The position numbers and the translations under genes were made by a program. From NCBI GenBank assembly GCA_019510435.1, contig JAEKKJ010000023.1, positions 30,988 through 94,987 on the forward strand: a stretch of 64,000 nt of DNA, given 5' to 3'. Origin of the DNA: Caulobacterales bacterium. GTDB taxonomy: Bacteria > Pseudomonadota > Alphaproteobacteria > Caulobacterales > Caulobacteraceae. Below are positions 37,151-44,910 of this stretch, piece after piece. The notes beneath the pieces are model-generated. The model ran no database searches and was not told the origin of the DNA. It saw only the letters and a program-made list of their open reading frames with translations. Numbering within the stretch: position 1 is the first letter of the stretch; each line of letters begins with the position of its first letter.

Positions 37151-38398
37151 ATGCGGCTTTCATCGATGACCATGATCCTGGCCCTGGCGGCCGCGCCGGC
37201 GATGGCCGCCACCAAGGCCCCGCCCAAGGATCCGAAGATTTGGGCCGCGGCCGAGGCCGCCCGCGCCGAGCAGCTGAAGCTGCTGGAGGCGGTGGTGAAC
37301 GTCGATTCGGGCACCGGCGACGCCGACGGCGGCCGCAAGGTGGCGAGCCTGTTGATCCCGCGCCTGAAGGCCCTGGGCATGACGGTCGAGTCGGTGAAGG
37401 CCGAGGCCGATGGCCTGCCCGAAAACACCGTCGCCACCCTGGCCGGGACCGGCAAGGGCCGCATCCTGATGATCGGCCACATCGACACCGTCTTCGGCCC
37501 CGGCACCGTGGCCAGGCGGCCCTACCGGGTCGACGGCGATCACGCCCGCGGCCCCGGCGTCTCCGACGAGAAGGGCGGCGTGGTCGAGGGCGTCTACGCC
37601 CTGCAGCTGCTGCACGACCTGGGCTTCAAGGACTTCAAGCAGATCACCTTCCTGATCGAGACCTCCGAGGAGCGCGGCTCGCCCGGCACGCGGGCCCTGA
37701 TCGCGCGCCTGCTCAAGGACGCCGATGTGGAGCTGAATCTGGAGCCGGCGGACGCCCCCGACGCGGTCACGGTCTGGCGCAAAGGCTCGACCATCTTCGA
37801 GATCGACGTAAAGGGCCGCGCGGCCCACGCCGGGGTTGCTCCGCAGGAAGGCCGCAACGCCGCCGAGGAGGTGATCCACCAGCTGCGCGCCATCCAGCCG
37901 TTCCCGAAGACCGGCGACGGCATGACCGTCAACCTGACCCTGCTCAGCGCCGGCTCGCGCAACAACATCATCCCGGAGGACGCCTCGGCCACGCTCAACG
38001 TCCGGGTCCGCAAGCGCGAGGACGCCGAGAAGGTGGCCCAGGCCCTCGCCGAGAGCGCCAAGACCACCGAGATCCCCGACACCAAGGTCACCATCAAGCG
38101 CGAGGTCTCGTTCCCGCCGCTGGAGAACAACCCCGCCACCGACGCCCTGGCCGAGCGCGCCAAGGCGATCTACGCCGGTGTCGGCCTGACGCTGGGCACG
38201 GCCGGTAACGGCGGCGCCTCCGAATCGGCCCTCGCGGCGGACGCCAAGGTCCCCGCCCTGGACGGCCTGGGTCCCGTGGGCGGCGGCTTCCACTCCGACG
38301 CCGAATACCTCGACCTGAAGACGGTCACCCCCCGCCTCTACCTGCTCACCAGGCTGATCCAGGACCTGGGCCGCAATCCGCCGGCGCCGATGAAGTGA
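37151..38398 (+). CDS. exported M20-family metallopeptidase
   Basis: A 415-residue zinc peptidase with a signal peptide (SMTMILALAAAPAMAAT). Metal ligands are His in MIGHIDTVF, Asp in GPGVSDEKGG and Glu in LIETSEERGSPG, and the late His lies in GGGFHSDAEY. The dimerisation domain lies between (about 220-330; GRAAHAGVAPQEGRNA). It resembles glutamate carboxypeptidase (CPG2)-like members. ATG at 37151 has GGGGAGGG upstream. It probably cleaves acyl-amino acids or peptides in the periplasm. Confidence 0.92.
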   Translation: MRLSSMTMILALAAAPAMAATKAPPKDPKIWAAAEAARAEQLKLLEAVVNVDSGTGDADGGRKVASLLIPRLKALGMTVESVKAEADGLPENTVATLAGTGKGRILMIGHIDTVFGPGTVARRPYRVDGDHARGPGVSDEKGGVVEGVYALQLLHDLGFKDFKQITFLIETSEERGSPGTRALIARLLKDADVELNLEPADAPDAVTVWRKGSTIFEIDVKGRAAHAGVAPQEGRNAAEEVIHQLRAIQPFPKTGDGMTVNLTLLSAGSRNNIIPEDASATLNVRVRKREDAEKVAQALAESAKTTEIPDTKVTIKREVSFPPLENNPATDALAERAKAIYAGVGLTLGTAGNGGASESALAADAKVPALDGLGPVGGGFHSDAEYLDLKTVTPRLYLLTRLIQDLGRNPPAPMK

Positions 38399-38452
38399 GC
38401 CGGGCTTACGTAAGGTCCGCAAAACACCTCGCGAAGCTATTGATATCTGAAG

Positions 38453-38594
38453 CCCTCCTCCTCGATGGAGGAGGGTTGGGTGGTGGTGTGGCCTCTGAGT
38501 TGAGGCAGTAGGATCAGGTCGGCGCCGACCTCAGTATTCGCCTCAACACCGCACACACACCACCATCCCGGCCTTCCTCCATCGAGGAGGAAGG
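38453..38594. repeat. REPIN-like element 2 (two inverted hairpin arms)
   Basis: A 142-bp element. The left arm begins CCCTCCTCCTCGATGGAGG and the right arm on the other strand CCTTCCTCCTCGATGGAGG; both continue to GGTGGTGTG. Each arm is itself a 9-bp hairpin around TCGAT, and the two arm differences (position 3 C/T, position 21 G/A) are a compensatory pair. The centre holds a palindrome AGGTCGGCGCCGACCT. Confidence 0.88.
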
Positions 38595-38623
38595 AGTCCC
38601 ACGGACGTTTTCGAATCCAGCGA

Positions 38624-39262
38624 CTAGGCCGCGATGCGCGAGATCCAGTCCCTCAGCACCGCCAGCACCTGTTCCGGCGGGGCATAGCCGCGGGTGACGA
38701 CGCCGTAGGCGCCCTGGTCGTTGGGCCCGCCCACCAGGGTCGGGAAGCCCGTGACGCCGGCGCGCTGGGCGGTGGCGTAGTCGCGCCAGGTCTCCTGGCG
38801 GGCGGCCTCCTCGCCCCAGTCGGCCAGGAACTGCTGGCGATCCAGGCCGAAGTCGCCGGCCACCTCCGCCAGCACCTGCGGCGAGGTCACGTCCCGCCCC
38901 TCCGCGTAGAACGCCCGCTGGACGGCCGTCAGATAGCGCAGCGCCAGCTCCTCGTCCTGCCGCCGCACCACCACCACCGCGCGGGCGGCGGGATCGGTGT
39001 CGTAGACGAAGCCTTCGCGCTGCAGGGCCGCCGGGTTGAACGGCAGGCCGCTGGCCTCGTGCACATGGGCCCAGTGGCCGGCGATCTCTCGCGCCGCCTC
39101 CGGTGTCATCGGCTTCTCATTGCCCGGCCGCAGCCCGCCCATGATCAGCCGGACCGGCAGGGCGCGGCCGTAGGCGTGGCGTACCGCCTCGATGACCGGC
39201 GAGAACCCGTAGCACCAGGAGCACATCGGGTCGGAGAAGTAGATCAGGTGCGGCCCATCCAT
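38624..39262 (-). CDS. DsbA family oxidoreductase (FrnE-like)
   Basis: A 212-residue cytoplasmic thioredoxin-fold protein with active site DPMCSWCYGFSPV (C-S-W-C) near the start and a helical insert. The cis-Pro region GVTGFPTLVGG is near the end. No signal peptide is present. ATG at 39262 is chosen because GAGGAGG lies six bases upstream. It is divergent from the nitrile hydratase operon, with starts only about 90 bp apart. A role in oxidising the nitrile hydratase cysteines is conceivable but unproven. Confidence 0.85.
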   Translation of the reverse strand: MDGPHLIYFSDPMCSWCYGFSPVIEAVRHAYGRALPVRLIMGGLRPGNEKPMTPEAAREIAGHWAHVHEASGLPFNPAALQREGFVYDTDPAARAVVVVRRQDEELALRYLTAVQRAFYAEGRDVTSPQVLAEVAGDFGLDRQQFLADWGEEAARQETWRDYATAQRAGVTGFPTLVGGPNDQGAYGVVTRGYAPPEQVLAVLRDWISRIAA

Positions 39263-39353
39263 GGCGGCCTCCTCGGCGGCGATGATCGCAGCGAATGGCT
39301 TTCCGGTCACGTGCGGTCTTCACCCGGGCCGCCGGCTGCGGCAGGGTCGCGCC

Positions 39354-40019
39354 ATGGCGCACGACCACCACGACCATGACGATGTGCACGACCACGGGCA
39401 CGGGCACGAGTACGGGTACGGGCACGGGCACGGCCACGACCACGCCCAGGACCCGCCCTCCGACATGGCGCTGCGGGTAAAGGCGCTCGAATCGCTGCTG
39501 GTCGAGAAGGGGATCGTGGAGGCGGCCGCCCTCGACGCCGTCGTCGACCACTTCGAGCACAAGGTCGGCCCGCGCAACGGCGCGCGGGTGGTGGCCCGGG
39601 CCTGGAGTGACCCCGCCTATCGCGAGCGGCTGCTGGCCGACGCCACGGCGGCCATCGCCGAGCTCGGCTTCACCGGCGGCCAGGGCGAGCACATGGTGGC
39701 GGTGGAGAACACGCCGACGGTGCGCAACCTCGTCGTCTGCACCCTCTGCTCCTGCTACCCCTGGCCGGTGCTGGGCCTGCCGCCGGTCTGGTACAAGTCC
39801 GCGCCCTACCGTTCCCGGGCGGTGATCGACTCGCGCGGCGTGCTCGCCGAGTTCGGCGAGGCGCCGGATCCGGACGTGGAGGTGCGGGTCTGGGATTCCA
39901 CCGCCGAGGTCCGCTACCTGGTGATCCCGCAGCGCCCGCCGGCGACCGAGGGGCTGGGCGAAGACGAACTGGCGGCGCTGGTCACCCGCGACGGCATGAT
40001 CGGGACGGCGGCGCTATGA
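39354..40019 (+). CDS. nthA: nitrile hydratase alpha subunit, cobalt type
   Basis: A 221-residue catalytic subunit that hydrates nitriles to amides. The metal site VCTLCSC (Cys129, Cys132, Ser133, Cys134) has Thr after the first Cys, the mark of cobalt rather than iron enzymes. The first 30 residues hold 12 histidines (positions 3, 5, 6, 8, 12, 14, 16, 18, 24, 26, 28, 30) before the normal start at about residue 37; most alpha subunits lack this. ATG at 39354 begins the His stretch; a start at Met38 would remove it. The stop overlaps the beta gene (ATGA). Confidence 0.93.
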   Translation: MAHDHHDHDDVHDHGHGHEYGYGHGHGHDHAQDPPSDMALRVKALESLLVEKGIVEAAALDAVVDHFEHKVGPRNGARVVARAWSDPAYRERLLADATAAIAELGFTGGQGEHMVAVENTPTVRNLVVCTLCSCYPWPVLGLPPVWYKSAPYRSRAVIDSRGVLAEFGEAPDPDVEVRVWDSTAEVRYLVIPQRPPATEGLGEDELAALVTRDGMIGTAAL

Positions 40020-40675
40020 ATGGCGTGCACGACATGGGCGGCATGCACGGGCTGGGCCCCGTCGCCCCGGAGGGCGTAGGCGCGCCGGTCTTCCACCACC
40101 CCTGGGAAGGCCGGGTCCATGCGATGAGCATCCTGTCGCCCACCCGCGGCAACATCGACGAGGGCCGCCACCAGCGCGAGCTGATCCCCGGGCCCGACTA
40201 CCTGCGCATGAGCTACTACGAGAAGTGGTTCACCAGCCTGTCGGCGCTGCTCCTGAAGCAAGGGCTGGTGACGCCGCAGGAGCTGGCCACCGGTCAGGCC
40301 GACCCGGGCGCGCCCAAGGCGACGCCCCGCCTGCGGGCCGCGGAGGTCACTCCCGCGCTCAGCCGGGCCGGCGGCTCCTATATCCGCCCCCTCGCCGGCG
40401 CCCCGCTGTTCCAACCCGGCGACACCGTCCGCGCTCGCAACCTCAACCCCACTGGCCACACTCGCCTGCCCCGCTACGTCCGTGGGCGCGCCGGCGTCAT
40501 CGAGGCCTGGCGCGGCGCCCACGTCTTCCCCGACAGCCATGCCCACGGCGGCGGCGACGACCCGCACCACCTCTACCTCGTGCGCTTCACGGCCCAGGAA
40601 CTGTGGGGCCCCGACGCCCCGGCCCGGGACAGCGTGCGCCTGGACCTCTGGGAGCCCTACCTTGAGCGCGCCTGA
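40016..40675 (+). CDS. nthB: nitrile hydratase beta subunit
   Basis: A 219-residue subunit that, with alpha, forms the nitrile hydratase core. It starts MNGVHDMGGMHGLGPV, the family hallmark that wraps the alpha subunit. The middle includes MSYYEKWFTSLSALLLKQG. The C-terminal SH3-like part carries FQPGDTVRARNLNPTGHTRLPRY-type residues (PGDTVRARN, HTRLPRYVRG, HLYLVRFTAQELWG). It overlaps alpha as ATGA and the accessory gene by 14 nt. Confidence 0.95.
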   Translation: MNGVHDMGGMHGLGPVAPEGVGAPVFHHPWEGRVHAMSILSPTRGNIDEGRHQRELIPGPDYLRMSYYEKWFTSLSALLLKQGLVTPQELATGQADPGAPKATPRLRAAEVTPALSRAGGSYIRPLAGAPLFQPGDTVRARNLNPTGHTRLPRYVRGRAGVIEAWRGAHVFPDSHAHGGGDDPHHLYLVRFTAQELWGPDAPARDSVRLDLWEPYLERA

Positions 40676-40997
40676 CCCGCTGGCCCTTCCCCGACTGCCG
40701 CGTGACGCCGAGGGGCCGGTGTTCGCCGAGCCCTGGCAGGCCCAGGCCTTCGCCCTGGCGCTCGAACTGCACGCGCGCGGGGCCTTCGCCTGGACCGAGT
40801 GGGCCCAGGCGCTGTCCGCCGAACTGGCCCGCGATCCGGCCGACGACGGGACCCGCTACTACGAGCACTGGGTGGCGGCGCTGGAGGCTTTGGTCGCCCG
40901 GCACAACCTGGCCGGGATGGACGAACTCAGTTCCCGCAAAACGGCGTGGGAAAACGCCTACTTACGCACACCCCACGGCAAACCTGTGGAATTGTGA
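40662..40997 (+). CDS. nitrile hydratase accessory (activator) protein
   Basis: A 111-residue protein similar to the N-terminal half of beta subunits, as expected for the activator that swaps subunits to load cobalt. Motifs are EGPVFAEPWQAQAFALAL, FAWTEWAQALSAEL and YYEHWVAALEALVARHNL. The only suitable start is TTG at 40662, inside the end of nthB, consistent with tight coupling. No cobalt transporter or amidase gene is seen next to the operon. Confidence 0.88.
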   Translation: MSAPDPLALPRLPRDAEGPVFAEPWQAQAFALALELHARGAFAWTEWAQALSAELARDPADDGTRYYEHWVAALEALVARHNLAGMDELSSRKTAWENAYLRTPHGKPVEL

Positions 40998-41053
40998 CAG
41001 CTGCGGGAACCTTGCCGCCGACCGGACGCTGACGCTGCAGGAGGACGGACGGG

Positions 41054-41272
41054 ATGGTCCAATTTGCGGTAACGCTGAAGGAAGGCGACTGGACCGTCTT
41101 CAGCGACGGCCAGCCGGTGGCAGGCAACCTCTCGCGCTCAGCCGCCGTGCAGCTGGCCAAGGACCTCGCCTTCGAGGCCGAGGAGCGCGGCGACACCGTC
41201 GAGCTCCTGATCCAGGGCTACTATGGCGAGCTGAGCCGGCGCCTGACCGGCTCGTCGTCGGCAGAGGCCTGA
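41054..41272 (+). CDS. small DUF2188-like protein
   Basis: A 72-residue protein with a short beta-hairpin (VTLKEGDWTVFSDGQPV) followed by an amphipathic helix (SRSAAVQLAKDLAFEAEERG) and a last strand VELLIQGYYGEL. This resembles small DUF2188-type proteins; no function is known. It has GGAGG upstream and its own ATG, 56 bp past the nitrile hydratase accessory gene, so it may be in that transcript. Confidence 0.65.
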   Translation: MVQFAVTLKEGDWTVFSDGQPVAGNLSRSAAVQLAKDLAFEAEERGDTVELLIQGYYGELSRRLTGSSSAEA

Positions 41273-41296
41273 CGACCGCCTTAGCGATGACCGGCC

Positions 41297-41656
41297 TTAG
41301 CCGGTCCGGCGCACCTGCGACTTCTGCTCGCGCTTGGCGCGGGCGGCGGCCTTTTCGGCGGCCTTGCGCGCCTTGCGGTCTTCCCGCTTCAACTGGAGCA
41401 TCAGCTCCTCGTCGTTCTCGCGGGCGAGGCGCGCCTCTTCCTCGGCCTTTTCCTTGGCGAGGCGGGCGGCTTCCTTCTCGGCCGCGCGCTTGGCGCGGAC
41501 CTCTTCGAGCTCGCGCGCCTTGCGCTGCTCACGGGTCTCGAAGACTTCGGCCTGGACGGCGGGCTTCGGCTTGAATTTGGCGAGGAGGGCTTTCCGGGCT
41601 TCGGCCTGTGCGGCGAGGCGATCGGAGAAGCCAGGGAGGACCTTGCTTTCTCTCAT
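41297..41656 (-). CDS. DUF6481-like basic coiled-coil protein
   Basis: A 119-residue protein composed mostly of charged helix. After VLPGFSDRLAAQAEARKALL it runs as a long alternating Lys/Glu/Arg/Ala coiled coil to the end (REDRKARKAAEKAAARAKRE). Members of DUF6481 look the same; the role is unknown and RNA or ribosome association is only a guess. ATG at 41656 is preferred over a GTG two codons upstream. Confidence 0.75.
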   Translation of the reverse strand: MRESKVLPGFSDRLAAQAEARKALLAKFKPKPAVQAEVFETREQRKARELEEVRAKRAAEKEAARLAKEKAEEEARLARENDEELMLQLKREDRKARKAAEKAAARAKREQKSQVRRTG

Positions 41657-41733
41657 GCTCACTTATGCTGTGTTCGGATAGGGACTTGGTCGCCGGCAAG
41701 AACCCCTCCGGCGCGGGGTGGTTGCGGCCCCCC

Positions 41734-41809
41734 GCCGACAAAGTCGGCAGGGACCGGACCTCAACTGACAATGTCGGCGGAGGCGCTGACCTCAGCCGAC
41801 GATGTCGGC
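41734..41809. repeat. degenerate triplication of the ndk stop region
   Basis: On the minus strand GCCGACATCGTCGGCTGAGGTC (the end of ndk, split here as GCCGACATCGTC plus GGCTGAGGTC) is followed 30 bp on by GCCGACATTGTC plus AGTTGAGGTC, and after a further 31 bp by GCCGACTTTGTCGGC. Copies 1 and 3 can each form a 6-bp GCCGAC/GTCGGC hairpin. Confidence 0.7.
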
Positions 41810-42163
41810 CTCGGTGAAGAACTGCGCGATCTCGAGCTGGGCGTTCTCCTGGCTGTCGGAGCCGTGCACGGAGTTTTCGCCCACGCTCTCGGCGTAGAGC
41901 TTGCGGATGGTGCCCTCCGCCGCCTGGGCCGGGTTGGTCGCGCCCATCACTTCGCGATAGCGGGCCACGGCGTTGTCGCCTTCCAGCACCTGCACCACCA
42001 CCGGCGCGGAGGTCATGAACTCCACCAGCTCGCCGAAGAACGGGCGTTCCTTGTGGACCTCGTAGAACTTCTCGGCCTGGGCCTTGCTCATGCGGATGCG
42101 GCGCTGGGCCACGATGCGCAGGCCGGCGTCCTCGATCACCGCATTGACCTTGCCGGTCAGGTT
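41792..42163 (-). pseudogene. ndk: ndk, nucleoside diphosphate kinase, 5' end missing
   Basis: The frame matches Ndk from NLTGKVNAVIEDAGLRIV to the normal end (EADIVG), including the catalytic His region ENSVHGSD. The first ~16 codons (normally with the conserved Lys of the IIKPDA motif) and the start codon are absent. Upstream of Asn-Leu the frame reads only two prolines and a Thr to a TAG. The bases before are promoter-like (TTGACGATATAGACGCCGCC), so the deletion joins promoter to codon ~17, with CGCCGC as possible microhomology. Translation could begin only at a GTG (42139), giving 115 residues without the nucleotide-binding start. Confidence 0.85.
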
Positions 42164-42269
42164 TGGCGGCGTCTATATCGTCAAGGCCGCGACCGACGCA
42201 ACCTTCCGCAGCGACATGACGCACGCCGCATGACGCGCGCGGCGGCATGTGCTAGGCGCGCCCCCTCCG

Positions 42270-44147
42270 ATGCTCCAGATCAATGACCTTGTCCTCGACG
42301 CCTGGGGACGCCGCTTCTTCGACCACGCCACGGTCACCTTGCCGAAGGACGCCAAGGTGGGCCTCGTCGGGCGCAATGGCGTGGGCAAGTCCACCCTGTT
42401 CAAGGTCATCCTCGGCCACCTGACCCCCGGCGGCGGCGAGGTCGGCGTCCCGCGCCAGGCCCGCATCGGCTCGGTCGACCAGGAACACCCAGCCACCCCC
42501 GTGACCCTGATCGACACGGTGCTGGAGGCCGACGTGGAGCGCCACGACCTCCTGACCCGACTGGAGACGGCCCCGCCCGAGGAGATGGGCGACATCTACG
42601 CGCGGCTGATCGAGATCGACGCCGACCGCGCCCCGTCCCGCGCCGCCGAGATCCTGGCGGGCCTCGGCTTTTCCCAGGCGGACCTGTCGCGCCCGATGGC
42701 GGAGTTCTCGGGCGGCTGGCGGATGCGCGTGGCCCTGGCGGCCAGCCTCTTCGCCCAGCCTGACCTGCTCCTGCTGGACGAGCCCACCAACTACCTGGAC
42801 CTGGAAGGCGCCCTCTGGCTCGAGGCGCGGCTGCAGAAATATCCGCACACCGCCATCGTCATCAGCCACGACCGCGAGCTGTTGAACAATTCGGTGGACC
42901 ACATCCTCCACCTGAAGGACGGCAAGCTCGAGCTCTACCCGGGCGGCTACGACAATTTCGAGCGCCAGCTGACCGAGAAGCTGCGCCTGCTGGAGGCGAC
43001 GCGCACCAAGGTCGAGGCCCAGCGCGCGCACTTGCAGTCCTTCGTCGACCGTTTCCGGGCCAAGGCCTCCAAGGCCACCCAGGCCCAGTCGCGCCTGAAG
43101 ATGATCGCCAAGCTGCCCCCGGTGGCGGCGGTGATCGAGGAGCGGGTGACCCCCTTCGTCCTGCCCTCCCCCGAGCGGCCCCTGGCCCCGCCCCTGCTGC
43201 GGCTGGAGGACGCCGCCGTTGGCTATGGCGGCCCGCCGATCCTGCGCAAGCTCAACCTGCGCCTGGACATCGACGACCGGATCGGGCTGCTCGGCGTCAA
43301 TGGCGCGGGCAAGTCGACCTTCGCCAAGCTGGTGGCCGGCGCGCTCAGCACCGAATCCGGAAAACTGCACCGCAGCCCGCGCCTGAAGGTTGGCTGGTTC
43401 CACCAGCACCAAATCGAGGCGATGGACCCCAGCGACACGCCGCTGGAGATCATTCGGCGGGTGATGCCCGAGGCCAGCGAGGCCTCCCGCCGCTCGCGCC
43501 TGGCCCAATACGGCATCGGCTTCGAGAAGGTGGAGACCACCGTCGCCAACCTCTCCGGCGGCGAGCGCGCCCGCCTGCTGCTCAACCTCGTAGCCTTGGA
43601 GGCGCCGCACCTCCTGATCCTCGACGAGCCGACGAACCACCTCGACATCGACTCGCGCCGCGCCCTGCTCGAGGCGCTGAACGAGTACGAGGGGGCGGTG
43701 ATCCTGATCACCCACGACCGCTCGCTGATGGAGCTGGTGGCCGACCGGCTGTGGCTGGCGGCGGACGGCTCCATCCAGCCGTTCGACGGCGACATGGAGG
43801 ACTATGCCGCCTTCGTGCTGGAGCGTGCGCGTCAGGCGGCGCGCAGCCCGACCCAGGTGAAGGCCGAGCCCGTCGCCGCGCCGCCACCGCCGCCCCTGCC
43901 GGCGAAACCGAAGGTCCCGACCGGCACCGCCCGGCGGCGGGCCGAAGCGGCCGAGGCGGCGCTGGCCAAGGCCACCGAACTGGTGGCCGTGATCGACCGC
44001 GCCCTCGCCGACCCGGCCACCTTCGCCGGAGATCCGGCCAAGGCGGCCGAGCTGGGGCGCAAGCGCCAGGCGGCCCAGACGGCCCTCGAGGCCGCCGAGC
44101 TGGAGTGGGTCGAGGCCCAGGAGGCCTACGAAGCCCTCATTCGCTGA
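42270..44147 (+). CDS. ABC-F family ATPase
   Basis: A 625-residue soluble protein with two ABC cassettes and no membrane part. Cassette 1: Walker A GRNGVGKST, signature FSGGWRMRVALA, Walker B LLLLDEPTNYLD. Cassette 2: Walker A GVNGAGKST, signature LSGGERARLLL, Walker B LLILDEPTNHLD. The linker (LTEKLRLLEATRTKVEAQRAHL) is charged, and a Pro-rich stretch precedes a C-terminal coiled coil as in Uup-like proteins. ABC-F proteins act on ribosomes or DNA. ATG at 42270 has CCCTCC upstream and no clear SD. Confidence 0.92.
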   Translation: MLQINDLVLDAWGRRFFDHATVTLPKDAKVGLVGRNGVGKSTLFKVILGHLTPGGGEVGVPRQARIGSVDQEHPATPVTLIDTVLEADVERHDLLTRLETAPPEEMGDIYARLIEIDADRAPSRAAEILAGLGFSQADLSRPMAEFSGGWRMRVALAASLFAQPDLLLLDEPTNYLDLEGALWLEARLQKYPHTAIVISHDRELLNNSVDHILHLKDGKLELYPGGYDNFERQLTEKLRLLEATRTKVEAQRAHLQSFVDRFRAKASKATQAQSRLKMIAKLPPVAAVIEERVTPFVLPSPERPLAPPLLRLEDAAVGYGGPPILRKLNLRLDIDDRIGLLGVNGAGKSTFAKLVAGALSTESGKLHRSPRLKVGWFHQHQIEAMDPSDTPLEIIRRVMPEASEASRRSRLAQYGIGFEKVETTVANLSGGERARLLLNLVALEAPHLLILDEPTNHLDIDSRRALLEALNEYEGAVILITHDRSLMELVADRLWLAADGSIQPFDGDMEDYAAFVLERARQAARSPTQVKAEPVAAPPPPPLPAKPKVPTGTARRRAEAAEAALAKATELVAVIDRALADPATFAGDPAKAAELGRKRQAAQTALEAAELEWVEAQEAYEALIR

Positions 44148-44162
44148 AGACCCGGCGGCCGA

Positions 44163-44447
44163 TCAGGTGATGTGCTTGGGGCTGATCGGGTCGGAGCCGG
44201 GGAAGGTCTCCTCGATCGCCTCGTCCAGCAGGGCTTCCTGCCGGTCCTCGGCCTCGGCTTCCCGCTCCGCCATATGGTCGTGCTTCTCGCCCTCGGGCAG
44301 CGGCTTGACCGGCCGGGTGGCGGGCGCGTCGAAGTGGCGGTGCTCTTCGACGGCCTTGTGGGGATCGGACGCCATGTCTGACGTCGCGCCGCTGGAGCCG
44401 TGGCTGAACGCGCGTTCGGCTTCTTCGTCGGATTGCTTGCGGGGCAT
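44163..44447 (-). CDS. small acidic hydrophilic protein of unknown function
   Basis: A 94-residue protein without hydrophobic segments, rich in Glu, His and Asp. The conserved-looking end is LLDEAIEETFPGSDPISPKHIT, seen in many small alphaproteobacterial proteins without assigned role. ATG at 44447 follows CAGGAGG. It converges with the ABC-F gene, 15 bp apart. Confidence 0.75.
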   Translation of the reverse strand: MPRKQSDEEAERAFSHGSSGATSDMASDPHKAVEEHRHFDAPATRPVKPLPEGEKHDHMAEREAEAEDRQEALLDEAIEETFPGSDPISPKHIT

Positions 44448-44512
44448 GGTGGCCTCCTGAAAGGTGCCGGGTGGAAACGCCGCAGCTCTGCCCCGGTTGC
44501 CTTCGCCGTAAG

Positions 44513-44830
44513 CTATCCCCGCTTTGGCCCCGAGAGCAGGGCCAACCCTTCCTGGCGCATCCGGCCCTTCACCTTGCTGGCGATCATGGCGAAGATGCCG
44601 GGCAGCACGATCTCCACGCGCACCTCGCGGTCTTCCACCGCGATCACCCCGGTGACGGTCTGGCCGATGGCGTCCAGGGAGAAGCGCAGCTGGTCCCCGT
44701 CCCAGGCCTGTTTCAGCTCGCCGATGGCCCCCAGCTGGCCGGTCAGTCGCCCGACTCCGCCCTCGATCCGCCGCCGCGCCTCGGCGCGCCCGAGCTCATG
44801 CGGGATGGTGACGACCAGGGGCTTGCTCAT
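44513..44830 (-). CDS. polyhydroxyalkanoic-acid-system family protein
   Basis: A 105-residue protein matching the small PHA-granule-region family: VTIPHELGRAEARRRIEGGVGRL at the start, then strands AWDGDQLRFSLDAIGQTVTGVI and VEIVLPGIFAMIASKVKGRM. The fold is a single small alpha/beta unit. Its exact job is unknown, and no PHA synthase is in this window. ATG at 44830 is the first start that gives the conserved N terminus. Confidence 0.8.
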   Translation of the reverse strand: MSKPLVVTIPHELGRAEARRRIEGGVGRLTGQLGAIGELKQAWDGDQLRFSLDAIGQTVTGVIAVEDREVRVEIVLPGIFAMIASKVKGRMRQEGLALLSGPKRG

Positions 44831-44910
44831 GCAGGATCGATGGCCAAGGCGGCCCTCCAGGCTCGCTACCGCAGATGGGGCGCAGGCGGCCCCGGCGAAA
44901 GGCGCGCGGG

